The translations under genes were made by a program, and so were the position numbers. Positions 42,313 through 52,867 of a stretch of DNA of 64,000 nucleotides are shown here, piece by piece. The DNA comes from Ophiobolus disseminans (taxonomy: Eukaryota > Ascomycota > Dothideomycetes > Pleosporales > Phaeosphaeriaceae), in assembly GCA_010093685.1 (NCBI GenBank), contig MU006230.1, positions 976,013-1,040,012 of the forward strand, written 5' to 3'. The notes under the pieces were generated by a model. It saw only the letters and a list, made by a program, of their open reading frames with translations, did not search any database and had not been told where the DNA came from. The first letter of the stretch is position 1. The number at the start of each line of letters is the position of its first letter.

Positions 42313-43664
42313 TCTATGTTCAGCCATTGGTGCCGGTGTGGCATTGCCGCTCTCTCTTGCTACGCTAACTTCACGATAGTAAGATGGAAGATGCTCATCT
42401 TCATCTTTATCTATTACATGTCCATGCTCGTAAGCTTTCTTGCCATCTACCTTGTTTTTAGGCTATCAGCTATTTTGTTGAGAATATGTGGGTTCAGTCC
42501 AGGTTGGTGGAAGGTAGGCTCGCGGTACTTGCCGTACGGGGAGGAACAGCCCCACTGTAACGTCCTCGTTACTGTTTAGACGAGCTGCACAAACATACAA
42601 CACGATAGTGAATACAAGACGTTACAGCCACCCCACCTCGTTCCTCTCCTTACTTGGCGATTTATGTTAGTCATACTACTAGAGGGACCTTGCTCCAATA
42701 TATTTGTATATTAGATGCAAGGAGTCTTCGGGAAAAGATCCCTTTTTGTATGTCCCTGTTCGCTCTAGACCTCATTTATCTCCTTCATAAAAGAAGGGCA
42801 AGAGATCAGGTTTATAAGGTCGAATAGTTGAGGGTAGAAAACCTTTTCCGTTGTCTTTTGGGCAGTTCTCGATCTTCTCACAGGCCCAGTCATGGTAGTG
42901 AGTTTTTGCCCCTTGGCACACTCGGAATTAACGCTACTCAAAGCCATGGATGGGGTGCTTGAGCGTCGAAGCACAGCATAAGAACTGTCTATGGGTGCAA
43001 CTGTGCTCATACTGGATTTTATGTGGAGTCTGCACGATTTCAAAGATCCACAGCTTATGCGGTTGATTCGAAGCATGGAGGCGTTTTTCACTAATTCCAT
43101 TCTATCGCGTTCCTCACTTCTCGACCAAATATCTTATCTCGAATGCCGGGGTATCTCTCAAACCGCTGCGGTAATGTCACTCGAGTCGTGTCCCAAAGTG
43201 GAAACAATAGCGTGATCGAGATCCCCGTTAATTCACTCCGAATATTCGGATCTACGAGTGAACAGCGCCACTGCGAACAACATGATACCTAATAGAGTCA
43301 CCTGAGCGATGATGAAGGTTGATCTACCCCCCAAGTACTTGTTAGGCCACCCACGAAGCTCGCTTGGTCCACAGCCGCAATCGCAGCAGGTCCACCTTGG
43401 CAAAAGAGGCTGTACATTGCACAAATAACTCAGCGGCCAATCGCAACACCCACTTCGCGGTTCCTAAGTTTTAGCTTCGTGCGACACGAGCCACATCATG
43501 TTTATGCAAGGCAGATTGCGTCGCGTGGAGCCCGGTTAGCTTGCAAGGCTGTGCATGGAGATCATGACCAGGTAATTTTGATATAAGGTACTACTCAACC
43601 GCGATCCCACGGTCTTGTTAACTCTACCGATAAACCACTCCCTCCAATCAGTCCAGCTATCAAC
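42313..43664. other. Intergenic, no firm gene
   Basis: About 1.35 kb. A small hydrophobic frame with ATG at 42391 (to 42579) could encode ~62 residues with one strong membrane segment, but it has no family support. Frames near 42765-43215 overlap on both strands and are not supported. Confidence 0.45.
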
Positions 43665-44291
43665 ATGGGAATCTTCACACCTTTTACTTCTCCCCACGAC
43701 ATCCGCTGGCAAGGTCCCCAACGCCATCACCATGCTCTTTTCCTCGTGAAAAACTTCATTCTCTTCCTCTTCATCATTCTCGTCATTGTCGAATATCCAC
43801 TGTTCAAGAATTGGTGGGAAAACGGACCGTATCAAAGCTACAAGAGTTGGGAATATGCACCGTACGCATTTTACGCATCCCAACAACGAAAATCTGCGCT
43901 AAAATCTCTTGCTAGCTACCACTTCTGGCTACGCATTGGTCTCGCCCTCATTCCTGACGTCCTGGTCACGCTCACATCCTTGGTCCTCATTCTCAACCCG
44001 CTCCACCACTCGACATACTCATTTCACCCTATCTTCGCGCTTGTATCCTCAATTTTCCTGCTCAGCTTATACGTCAACGTTTGCTGGCTCAACCCACTAA
44101 TTGCGTATTCAAATGAGGTGTCGTTCCATAATCACCAAATCTGGAATAAGATCGTGTTTGCGGAGACGGCCTTCGAGGTGGTGTTGTGTCTCTGCTGGAT
44201 CGCGATGATGGGATTTAGTTGTGTGGCAGTGCATAAATGGAGGATGGCTAAGAAGGCTGAGAAGCGGGCCGTGGGAGACTTGCAGGGGTAA
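43665..44291 (+). CDS. Hypothetical four-TM membrane protein
   Basis: 208 residues, ATG at 43665, intronless. Four hydrophobic segments: ~26-44 (FLVKNFILFLFIILVIVEY), ~88-110 (GLALIPDVLVTLTSLVLIL), ~122-146 (FALVSSIFLLSLYVNVCWL) and ~168-190 (FEVVLCLCWIAMMGFSCVAV). The C-terminus is Lys-rich and cytosolic-like. The arrangement resembles MARVEL-like fungal four-TM proteins, but no diagnostic motif is seen. Function unknown. Confidence 0.75.
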   Translation: MGIFTPFTSPHDIRWQGPQRHHHALFLVKNFILFLFIILVIVEYPLFKNWWENGPYQSYKSWEYAPYAFYASQQRKSALKSLASYHFWLRIGLALIPDVLVTLTSLVLILNPLHHSTYSFHPIFALVSSIFLLSLYVNVCWLNPLIAYSNEVSFHNHQIWNKIVFAETAFEVVLCLCWIAMMGFSCVAVHKWRMAKKAEKRAVGDLQG

Positions 44292-44694
44292 GGAGTTGGG
44301 GACGCCTTAATAGCGTGGCGGCGAAGAAAGCTTTGGGCAGACGAATTGGAATGATTCAGAGATGTTATGACGTCTCAAAGTCCGGTAAAGGTATTATCAT
44401 TAATATGTAATGTTCATGTCATATTTCCGGACACTACTATAGTCGCGTTCAGTATGTGCACTATGTCCCAAGACAAAGTTGTAGCTTGGTAACTATTTTT
44501 GCGAACAACACATCAAACTCGGAAAAACGCGCATTTGGGACAATTATTTGCGTCTCATTTTGTAAACTATTTGAGCCTGGCAACTAGATGAACTTCTTCA
44601 AGCCCATTAATCCACTGTGCCCCAACTTTTTGGTGAGTTCGAGAGCACCTATTTCATGATACCCAAGACTTATACAAGTTTTGTTACGTGCCAC
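44292..44694. other. Intergenic between convergent genes, no gene seen
   Basis: About 0.4 kb, 3' of both neighbours. Confidence 0.55.
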
Positions 44695-46273
44695 TCAACA
44701 CTTCGGTGTCTCGAGCCACTCCAACACTTCCTTCGCCATGTTGAAAAACGGCAAGGGCTCGGTGGGTACCTCGATCTTACCCTTTACAACTCGGTTCAAT
44801 AGGACTTTAGCATTGAGCGGCAGCTTCGTATTCGTCTGTTGTTTCATGAGCCTGTGAGCGACGAGTACGATGGACTTCGCGTTATCGCCCACGTGATATT
44901 GCAGCCATGTAACTTGACCATGGCTCGCACTACTAACGATGCGTTGAGATCGCAATTGCTCAAAACATCGTCATCAATTACTGCTCCACATGCGAAAAGG
45001 TGTCGAACAAGTCCGAACATGGGCCGAGCGGAGAGCCCGTCCGGAAAGGCTAAGGCAGTACCCAGAGCAATGTTTTTGTGTTCTTGATTTGCCCCTCGGG
45101 AAATGAGGAGGTCGATCAAAGAACGATTACCGCTTTCTGGAGCAAGACTTGCTGCCATCGCCATGGAGCAATAGTAGGGCACGACTGAGTACATGGTAAT
45201 GATACCGGAATCGAGAAGATAGCGAACAACCTCAACTTGGTTTGCCGTGGCGCTGGATACAGCAACGCTCTTAGCAATGTTGCTAAATTTACCGTTCGGA
45301 ATAGGGCGCTTACCACCCACAATCAAAGCAGCTCGGACGGCAGCCTTGACATCATGAACAGAAGCGAAATCCTTGCTCAGGTCTTCTGTCACCAAAAGCA
45401 GCTTCATAAGGTCCAAATTGCCAAACGTTGCAGCTCGCTCTAAGAACTTGCAGCTCCCTTGTAATCTCGGTAGAAGATGTGCGCAGTGTTGCTGAACGAA
45501 CCGTATCAACATGATAGCTGCTAGAGAATGATCGTTGTCGATAGCTTTATAGATGGTGGTTACCATCAGCCTAAACACATGTGCAGACCCGCCATCTCCT
45601 GTGACGTTAGTGAAGTGGCTACCCATTTTTTGAACCGATCATGTTCATACTCGAGAAGAACTTTCAGCGATGTCATCTTTCCCGTGCTCGCTGCCGCTTT
45701 GAAAGGGTTGCTGAAGCCGACATCTTGACCTAAGGCTGCCGCGCCTTGTGCGAGAGACTGGATAATGATGTTCTTGTTTCCAACGGCGGACACAGCACCT
45801 AAAACATCTTGCACTGAAGGCTGTTGTGCTTGGAAGTACGCCAACTCCGCCATCGATCGATCTCGGGTAATCGACCTATCTTCTGGCTCGATGCCCGTAA
45901 CATGGTGAACGCAATGATCATTGACTGCAACCATGGCATGGGTGAGATCCTTCAATATCGCATTGCGCTCGACAGGGAGACCGATCTGCATATCATCAGC
46001 AAGTTTATGGATGAAACCAAGCAGCTCAGGGCGGGCCCCACAAGGCTCCAAAGGCTGAAAATAAAGAACCGTTGCGAGATTTGCTTGCCAAAAAAGATAG
46101 GGAGTTGGACCATGATGCTGATCACCCTCCACGAATGCCTGGTGATGATAGGCTTCAAACTCGGATGGAGGACGTTGTGCCACCAGAGCATGACCGAAAC
46201 GTGTAGCAAAGAGAGACAAGATATAGGAATGGGAGCGCGGCAGGCTCAGTGAACCATGGACGAGAACAATCAT
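44695..46273 (-). CDS. Ankyrin-repeat-like protein (3 exons)
   Basis: Exons 45651-46273, 44938-45570 and 44695-44851 join with 80- and 86-bp introns to 470 residues. Donors are GTATGA and GTTAGT; the first intron has a CACTAAC branch site. Several weak ankyrin-type units can be read: PFKAAASTGKMTSLKVLLE, LERAATFGNLDLMKLLLV, ATANQVEVVRYLLDSG, RSLIDLLISRGANQEHKN and GLVRHLFACGAVIDDDVL. Each has the helix-turn-helix pattern but lacks the full TPLH consensus. The first ~150 residues are not repeat-like. No signal, membrane or enzymatic domain is visible, so a protein-binding scaffold is the simplest reading. Confidence 0.75.
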
Positions 46274-46935
46274 GACAAACCACTTTGGAGTGAAATCATT
46301 TTCCTTGAGCGTCTACATCGTGAAGCTGACAGCCACGATCATCACGCTCGAGCCTTCACCTCGTAAATTTGACACCACATTCATCACGTGTGAGTCGGGT
46401 CCTGTTTCACCCAAGCTTTTACAGTTAAAAAAACCGCGTCAAACCAGTCAATATCTCCTGACAATGGGGGACGAAACTTAGATAGCCAGACACCTGGTGT
46501 GCTACCTCAGACTGGGCGGGACTGTGTAAGGCACCTAGGTAGCTATAAGCCCATTCAGGGTATATCTAACCACTCCCACCACTCCTAAGTCTTCGAACTT
46601 TCAACATCGCGTTTAGACATCTTGTATGATAGGCGACGCGATGCGCGGATGTGACGTTGCGTGGGTATTTACATGGCATTATCATGCACAGGTCTGGTGA
46701 GTTCTAGTGGCAATCTCAGGTAAAGCATCATTGATGTCGAGAGTTGAGGAAGGGTAGGATCGAGAATAGAAAATGTGAAAAGATGGTGGCGGTGTTGGCT
46801 GCAAACCCCTTATCGTCGGAATCGCTAGCGCGAAACTACCCCACTCCTGCACACGACGGTGACTCAACCAACCAGATACGACATATATGAAGCAATCCAC
46901 GATGCAAGTACCACAGCTCTTCTCGAAATGCCACA
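46274..46935. other. Intergenic between divergent genes, no gene seen
   Basis: About 0.66 kb, upstream of both neighbours. Confidence 0.5.
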
Positions 46936-48390
46936 ATGTCTTTCCTCAAGCTTGTCCTAGGCGCTGCAGGGGCTTATCCCTTCGCAACGACCATATCCGC
47001 ACCAATAGCTCTGCTGTTCATACGCATTATCTATCGCATCTATCTCCATCCACTCTCGCGCATACCTGGCCCGCTACTAGCCAAAATTACATCTTTATGG
47101 CTACACTATCACGCATACGTTGGCAACGAAGCCAGCGTCATCCATGAACTACACGCCACCTACGGCCCGTATGTACGCGTTTCGCCAAACGAGGTCGACA
47201 TCAATGATGCCGACGCCATACATCCCATATACGTCAGTAAGGGTGGTTTCCCGAAAGCGGATTGCTATTCGAACTTTGATATCGACGGGCACAAAACCAT
47301 CTTCTCGACTACGGATCATGAACACCGTGCCGCGAGGGTGAAAGCAGTAGTACCGTTGTTCTCGACGAAAGCCTTGAGGGAGAATGAAAGTGCGATATGG
47401 GGATGCGTCGATCGCATGATCGAGAGGCTGGAGTTGGAAAGTAAGAGCAGGAAGCCGGTCAACATTTTGAATCTGACTCGAAGTGTGGCGGTAGATGTTG
47501 TCTCAACGCACCTGTTCCTAGAGAACTATGATGGCGTCAGCGAGCAGGGACCAACCCTCTCCGTATCAGCCTTTGTGGATGCTTTCGTGGCTGTGGGACG
47601 ATTCTTCTATCTACCCAATATAGTGTTCATATGGCTGGACTGGGCCATTGCAAAGTGGCAAAACGACCGAGAAACAGACGACAGCATGATGGTTGTCGAT
47701 AAATTTGTTGGCACCCTGGTTGCAAACACGGCGCCAAAGTCCACGAACTTTCCAGGCCGCCTTTGGGCCGCTGGAATTAGCGACTCGGAAGTCAAAGCAC
47801 AGTGCAAGGACCTCGTTTTCGCAGGCACGGATTCTACCGGGATGAATTTGGCGACAATCATTCGCTGCTTAACTATTTATCCAGAAAAGTACGAACGACT
47901 GAAGCAGGAGATCAATGGCAATATCGCACTCGGACCGAACACGCAAGATGTCCAATCTTTGCCGTATCTGAACGCTGTGGTCCGAGAGGCGCTCCGAATC
48001 AGCATGGCAAACCCGACCCGCTTACCACACGTAGTACCGGCTGGAGGATGGGTCTTCAAAGAGACTCACTTCCCGGCCCACTCAGTTGTCGGATGCTCTG
48101 GATACGAACTGCACTACAACTCTAGCATCTTCCCCGATCCAAAAAGCTTCGTACCCGAGAGATGGTTGTCGGCGACTGAAGATATGTCAAAATACTGGTT
48201 CGCTTTTGGTGCCGGCAGTCGAGCATGCATTGCGCGGAGCCTAGCGACAATGGAGTTACAATTTGCTACCGAGAGATTGGCAAGAAGCAACGTACTCGAT
48301 GGTGCGAGGGCGGTACAGGAGGAGATCGAGATCTTTGAGTGGTTCAACTCGAAGGTGAAGGGTGAGAAGATCGAGCTTCAATGGACTTGA
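46936..48390 (+). CDS. Cytochrome P450 monooxygenase
   Basis: 484 residues without introns. An N-terminal membrane anchor (about 5-33) is followed by the Pro hinge HPLSRIPGPLLAKI. The I-helix oxygen-activation motif is FAGTDSTG. ExxR is EALR in VVREALRIS, followed by NPTRLPHVVP. PERF-type is FVPERWL, and the haem loop is FAFGAGSRACIARSLA with Cys431 as the iron ligand. It is an ER-bound class II P450 needing NADPH-P450 reductase. Pezizomycotina has many such enzymes in secondary metabolism or detoxification; neighbours give no cluster (no PKS/NRPS, no regulator), so the substrate is unknown. Confidence 0.94.
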   Translation: MSFLKLVLGAAGAYPFATTISAPIALLFIRIIYRIYLHPLSRIPGPLLAKITSLWLHYHAYVGNEASVIHELHATYGPYVRVSPNEVDINDADAIHPIYVSKGGFPKADCYSNFDIDGHKTIFSTTDHEHRAARVKAVVPLFSTKALRENESAIWGCVDRMIERLELESKSRKPVNILNLTRSVAVDVVSTHLFLENYDGVSEQGPTLSVSAFVDAFVAVGRFFYLPNIVFIWLDWAIAKWQNDRETDDSMMVVDKFVGTLVANTAPKSTNFPGRLWAAGISDSEVKAQCKDLVFAGTDSTGMNLATIIRCLTIYPEKYERLKQEINGNIALGPNTQDVQSLPYLNAVVREALRISMANPTRLPHVVPAGGWVFKETHFPAHSVVGCSGYELHYNSSIFPDPKSFVPERWLSATEDMSKYWFAFGAGSRACIARSLATMELQFATERLARSNVLDGARAVQEEIEIFEWFNSKVKGEKIELQWT

Positions 48391-48612
48391 ACGAGCACTA
48401 TACCCTCGATTGAAAGGGAGCCGGAAATACAGGTGGGTGAGATGTCTCACACGCATCACAGAAGAGGAACAGAGGATAGAGTTGATGTTATCAAGATGTT
48501 TTTGAAGGAGTTACCTCTCACGTGTAGCTCCATATAACTCCAAGACTTTTGTAGAGTAGCTGCTGACCATCCAGCTGAGTAGGTTGTCTACACACAGCAC
48601 GATGTCACCCAT

Positions 48613-48866
48613 TCAAGACCGAACATAGACTTCTACCCTGTGCTGACACCAGGTGAACGAGTCCGTAAGGTCGATAGGGATGCCATCGCACCCGTCGCGA
48701 CCCCTCAGTCGCACCAAGACATGTGAAACTAGTCACGACACTATTGTAGCACTTACTCTGGCTTGCCAATGCATTCTTCTGCAGGGTTGTTCTTCTTGCC
48801 GTCCTTTTTCTTCCCGAAGCCGACGCCGAGCATAGCAAGGACGAGGATGAGCATATAGAGCTTCAT
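48613..48866 (-). CDS. Candidate small secreted protein, 66 residues (2 exons)
   Basis: Exon 1 (48757-48866) encodes MKLYMLILVLAMLGVGFG, a clean signal peptide, then a Lys/Asp/Asn-rich segment and EECIGKP. Without splicing the frame stops at once (TAA), but that TAA lies inside a perfect GTAAGT donor. A 53-bp intron with a GTGACTAG branch-like site and CTGAG acceptor leads to exon 2 (48613-48703), GRDGCDGIPIDLTDSFTWC and a short tail. The mature peptide of ~48 residues has three Cys. The size, signal peptide and Cys content fit a secreted peptide or effector-like protein. The acceptor is weaker than usual and no homologue is known to me. Confidence 0.5.
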
Positions 48867-49128
48867 GTCGGGTTGTTTATCGCTGATTTTATAGGCACGT
48901 CGGTGTTGGAAATGATAGATCAGATGTTGGAGCGTTGATTATTGGGTGGATGGTGGATGGGGAGATGAAGTAAAAGTGGTATTTCTACATATCTCAGCGC
49001 AACTGCAAGCTAATACAGACGCTAGGAGAAGGTGAAAGAGACTTTGAGTTTTCAGATGAAAAGCAAGTCGCCTTCACCTCGCCGAACTAGACTTGAGTCT
49101 GGTTAGAGTTACTGAATCCCACACAATA

Positions 49129-49203
49129 CAACCAGCCACGCAACCAGCCACGCAACCAGCCACGCAACCAGCCACGCAACCAGCCACGCAACCAGCCACG
49201 CAA
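49129..49203. repeat. Perfect 12-bp tandem repeat, 6 copies
   Basis: Six identical units CAACCAGCCACG in a row, ending in a partial CAA. No frame through it continues into a gene. Confidence 0.95.
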
Positions 49204-49529
49204 TTTTGGCACAGATCAAATCTGAGCTAGGCCATCCAAAGCTTGTCCGCCTCTTTCGCTCGAAGTTCGCAGACCGTACTGGTCATCTCTGAGTGGCTAG
49301 CCGCTGCTCGGTCTATTCTAGCCTGATATGATCTCATGATGTGAGCACCGACTGGCTGTGTGCTAGGGTCACAAATAACAACTGTATATATATTAAATGA
49401 CTTTCAAATCTTCCATCAACGGCAATACAGAGGAAGACGAATGAGGAGCGTGTCCAGGAGCGTGAAGCTCGTCAGGCTTGGTAATTCGGTGGTTCGAACC
49501 TGGGTTGTTCCGTTGTTTTTGTATTTTTC

Positions 49530-49593
49530 AAGGATTTGATTGTTTAAGGATTTGATTGCTTAAGGATTTGATTGTTTAAGAATTTGATTGTTG
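49530..49593. repeat. 16-bp tandem repeat, 4 copies
   Basis: Units of AAGGATTTGATTGTTT, the second with GCTT, the fourth starting AAGAATTT and ending GTTG. Confidence 0.93.
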
Positions 49594-49796
49594 CGACTTA
49601 GACTAGCGTAATTAAGATTTGACCAGGACCCGACTCCCCTCACTCAGGTCATTCGTCGCTCGCAACCTCACCTCGCCACCCCAGCGCCCCAAACAGTCCA
49701 ACCTTAGACTACACGATACTTCAAGCTGAGATCGATATTCCGTCGGGGCCTTTGAGTCTTGACGCACGCATATCCTCGCATCCACCTACCCCTGAG

Positions 49797-50675
49797 ATGC
49801 CGCCTCTGGAAGAGAAGGAAGCCGAGGCAGCAGCAATTCAGCCTTCTTGGTTCCTCGATCTCCCATCCGAACTTCGCAACGAAATCTATGGCTATGCTGT
49901 TCCTATCGAGAAGAGTAGCAAGATACCTATCAAATTCGACAGCGGGTTCTTTGGCTTGACCATGGTGTGCAGGAAGCTCCGTAGCGAGTTTCGCCCTCTC
50001 TACTACAATAAGGCTCACCTCGAGACTGAGGCCAGCAAACTAAAAAGCCTTATCGCTATATTGTTTGACCCAAGCCTAGGCTTGGTTTCAGTCGCGAGCG
50101 TCACTATTACCGTAGAGGGGAAAGACATCTTGAGTGGATGCAAGTGGGATGTGCTAGCATTACTCTCTGCTGTGGTACAGAACCGCAACGTGCAGTGGCA
50201 TTTCCGACACAGCTATGGATCATATCATGGACTGAAGGTGGTGTTGTGGTCCTCTGCGCGACCTGTCTGGATGCACAAGCGACTGTGTGCCGAGGGCGAG
50301 CAATTGTGCGAGATGTTCAAAGCGATCGCTAAGCGTCCACCACACCCACTCATTGGAGATGTAACCTCCGGACTGATCACCGCAATCTCTTTTCATATCC
50401 TGACTCATAAAGACTCCTTTTCTTGGGAATGGCAGATGGCTATGCGGAAAAGTATTGGCAGGCTGGACCAGCATAAGAAGAACAACCTTCTGATCTACTT
50501 CGACTTTTTCACCGCCAGCAAACTTTCCGCTGAATTCGGATTTCGACGAAGCCTCAACCCTGTGGCAACTATCGCAGTGGATGTAGAGAATGTAGGAGGT
50601 GTGGTCGTGAAAAAATATGTGTGGAGCTTGGTGACGCCAATCTTAAGATCGGTGGCTGCCCAACTGCAAGAATGA
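49797..50675 (+). CDS. 2EXR/F-box-like fungal protein, copy 1
   Basis: 292 residues from ATG at 49797; the upstream in-frame sequence has no ATG. The motif FLDLPSELRNEIYGYAV near residue 18-34 is the conserved start of a large Pezizomycotina family (2EXR / F-box-like) in which LPxELRxxIY precedes a helical domain; GLTMVCRKLRSEFRPLYY follows in the usual place. The rest is an alpha/beta mix without known catalysis. These proteins are often expanded in plant-associated and soil fungi; functions are mostly unknown. A second copy lies ~0.5 kb downstream on the same strand. Confidence 0.82.
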   Translation: MPPLEEKEAEAAAIQPSWFLDLPSELRNEIYGYAVPIEKSSKIPIKFDSGFFGLTMVCRKLRSEFRPLYYNKAHLETEASKLKSLIAILFDPSLGLVSVASVTITVEGKDILSGCKWDVLALLSAVVQNRNVQWHFRHSYGSYHGLKVVLWSSARPVWMHKRLCAEGEQLCEMFKAIAKRPPHPLIGDVTSGLITAISFHILTHKDSFSWEWQMAMRKSIGRLDQHKKNNLLIYFDFFTASKLSAEFGFRRSLNPVATIAVDVENVGGVVVKKYVWSLVTPILRSVAAQLQE

Positions 50676-51136
50676 GAAACACAAGAAATAGAAGCGAGAG
50701 ATAAATATCAGATGCGCCGGTCACGATGCGCCGGTCACGATGTAGAAGTACGGAGAAAGTGCTTGCAGTCGTTTGTTCTCGCCATGTCGTCGAAGGAAAA
50801 ATAAGTAGTGTCAAAGATCTGTAGCAAGGGATGTGTGGCTCTTCCTCAAGTATATTTCGCTTTCGACGGCACAATGATGAAAACTGAACGTCTTAGCAAT
50901 GTATTCGGGAACAGAGAGTGTGAATGTATTGAGTGACAAGAGAGTGATCGTGCATAGTGGGATGCTTGTGAATCTCCCGCGAGGGACGGGGTCATTGAAG
51001 TACACCAATTAGCATTGTTGCCGCGTTTGGAGGACTTCCATAATGCTGATAATACTCCCTGCCATCTTCCTTCCTCTTGCCCATACATACTACTCCTTCC
51101 AACTATCCGATATACTCAGATTACACCTCTACAATC
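50676..51136. other. Intergenic between tandem copies, no gene seen
   Basis: About 0.46 kb. It contains a direct duplication of GATGCGCCGGTCAC near 50713-50740. Confidence 0.55.
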
Positions 51137-52137
51137 ATGGCGGACAACAACATGTCGGGAAACCATTACTTGAAGATACCGGACGTCTATCCAAGCAGAC
51201 CAGCGAGTAAAGCATGTATGAGAGAATGTATTACTGTATTCAAGCAGTCAAGCATCCCAGAGAGGCCTTTCCATTTCTGACCCTCCCCGCCGAGTTGCGA
51301 AATCGAGTCTACGAGTATGCTGCGGCTGGCCGAATCATACAAAACCCTCAGCGACCTACTCGCCTAGTTCGAACAACACACCAACCGGCAAAGAAGAACA
51401 CTAGCGAGAGTTGTATCGGCTTGAACACGGTGTGTAGACAAATACGCACAGAGTTCCGACCTTTATATATGCGGCGAGCAAAGTTGGTCATCGACTTCCA
51501 CGATCTGCAGTCCTTTACAGCAGCTTTCTTCTCGAAGATGAAGGTCGGCAAGGCATTCCCATCGAAGGTTACCGTCATGCTCAACAACTACGACCGTCCT
51601 TGCAAAGCCAATGGCGACGTTGTTGCTTTGACAGGTTCCAACGACACCCAACCTCTCAGCCGCGGTTGCGACGTTCTCTCTTTTCTCGAAGCACGAAGCG
51701 TTGCTCATGTCGTACGCTGGAAGTTCGGGGAGGTCCGAGTACACTACGACTGGTGCGAGCCGTTCACGTCCAACGAACATTGTAAGCTGTTCAACATGGC
51801 TGCAGGTCTCTCGAACCGCAAACTCTTCGGATACATGAAATGGGACCTCTTCTCGAGCATCACATACCAAAAGTCATACGCCATGAAGCCCGAATGGCAA
51901 TTGCACTTCGTGGTCAAATTTCGGCTGACCGATCAGGAAAAGGACACTTTCGAGCAACTCTGCAAGCAGCAGCAACTGCCGTTTGAAATGGTAATTGTGG
52001 TCAAGGTCAAGAATTTGTATGACGAGTTACGCGAAGAGTACCGCTGGTCTGATGCCCTCGGGAAGCTGGTGAGGGCGTCGAGCCTGGAAGGACTGGCTAC
52101 CGGAAGTGTTCGCTTTCCATTCTTCTTACGACCATGA
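51137..52137 (+). CDS. 2EXR/F-box-like fungal protein, copy 2 (probably 2 exons)
   Basis: Core frame 51248-52137 with FLTLPAELRNRVYEYA, then GLNTVCRQIRTEFRPLYM, matching the neighbour at 49797 motif for motif. Two starts are possible. The preferred one is ATG 51137 (A at -3, G at +4) with exon 51137-51206 and a short 41-bp intron (GTAAAG..GCAG), giving 319 residues. The other is the unspliced ATG at 51214, giving 307 residues starting MYERMYYCIQ. The intron is shorter than others here, which lowers confidence in the spliced start. Low overall identity outside the motifs shows an old tandem duplication. Confidence 0.78.
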
Positions 52138-52867
52138 ATACAAATACTGGTAGCCAAACCTCAGTGAACATTAGCGAACAACCAGCGCGATTCCTTTCCT
52201 TTTGGGAGAAGTTAGCGAGCGGAAGATTCTACATGTACCGCGTGACCCTTGACTACGAAAGCAGTAATGACGTGATCAAAACTGCTCAGACCCCGAGTAG
52301 TTTATGGAACGCTGTGCAAATATCGCCGACACAGTGAACATGTGTTTCTTGCGACAGCAAACATTCCAGCGCCATGGCAAAAACCGTGGGATGTACTGAG
52401 AATTTCTTTGGGGCAGTGAGGTGCAGATGACGCGCAGGACATGCACGCCGCAGCGACCGTCGTGTTCCGGGGTTTGACCGGATGTGACAGCCATGACATC
52501 AACGCTAAGCGGCCCAAGACAGCCGCACGCGCCATTTTGCGGGGAACTGTTCATCATCACGGCCCACTCCTGCATCCCAGCTGCAGCGCTGCCGCTCCGG
52601 TACAATGTTGGGTCACGACTTCTGCGCAATCCGGATGAGTGCCAAGGAGCAAAGTCGCTCTTGTACCCTGGCCTTACGAGCCGGCGCAGCCACATACGTG
52701 ACGAGCGCGCATGCCCGTGCTCGCTGATGCAGAATGGCAGGTTTCTTTGTTGGGAAAGTGCTCTTGGTGGGTAAGTCCTTCTGTGGGTTAAAGAGCGATC
52801 ATGGCCCCGAGCGTCGCTGTGGTACTCAATCACCTTTGGCTTGTTGCTGCGACACCCTAGAGCCAAG
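52138..52867. other. Intergenic, no gene seen
   Basis: About 0.73 kb upstream of trehalase. Frames on both strands lack support. Confidence 0.55.

Larger units (their letters stand above)
48867..49796. other. Intergenic with two tandem repeat arrays
   Basis: About 0.93 kb. It holds the 12-bp array at 49129-49203 and the 16-bp array at 49530-49593, both listed. A GGTTCGAACC box at 49489-49498 resembles a pol III B box, but no tRNA cloverleaf can be folded around it. Confidence 0.6.

Noticed and set aside
42391..42579. Small hydrophobic frame after the LCCL gene
   Set aside because: Only ~62 codons, no homologue known to me and no clear promoter; hydrophobic stretches of this size occur by chance in AT-rich DNA.
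46936..48390. Secondary-metabolite cluster around the P450
   Set aside because: No PKS, NRPS, terpene synthase or pathway regulator within reach; neighbours are an ankyrin-like protein and 2EXR proteins.
49440..49515. Possible tRNA because of GGTTCGAACC
   Set aside because: The T-stem does not pair (G-G clashes) and no D-stem, anticodon stem or acceptor stem can be built.
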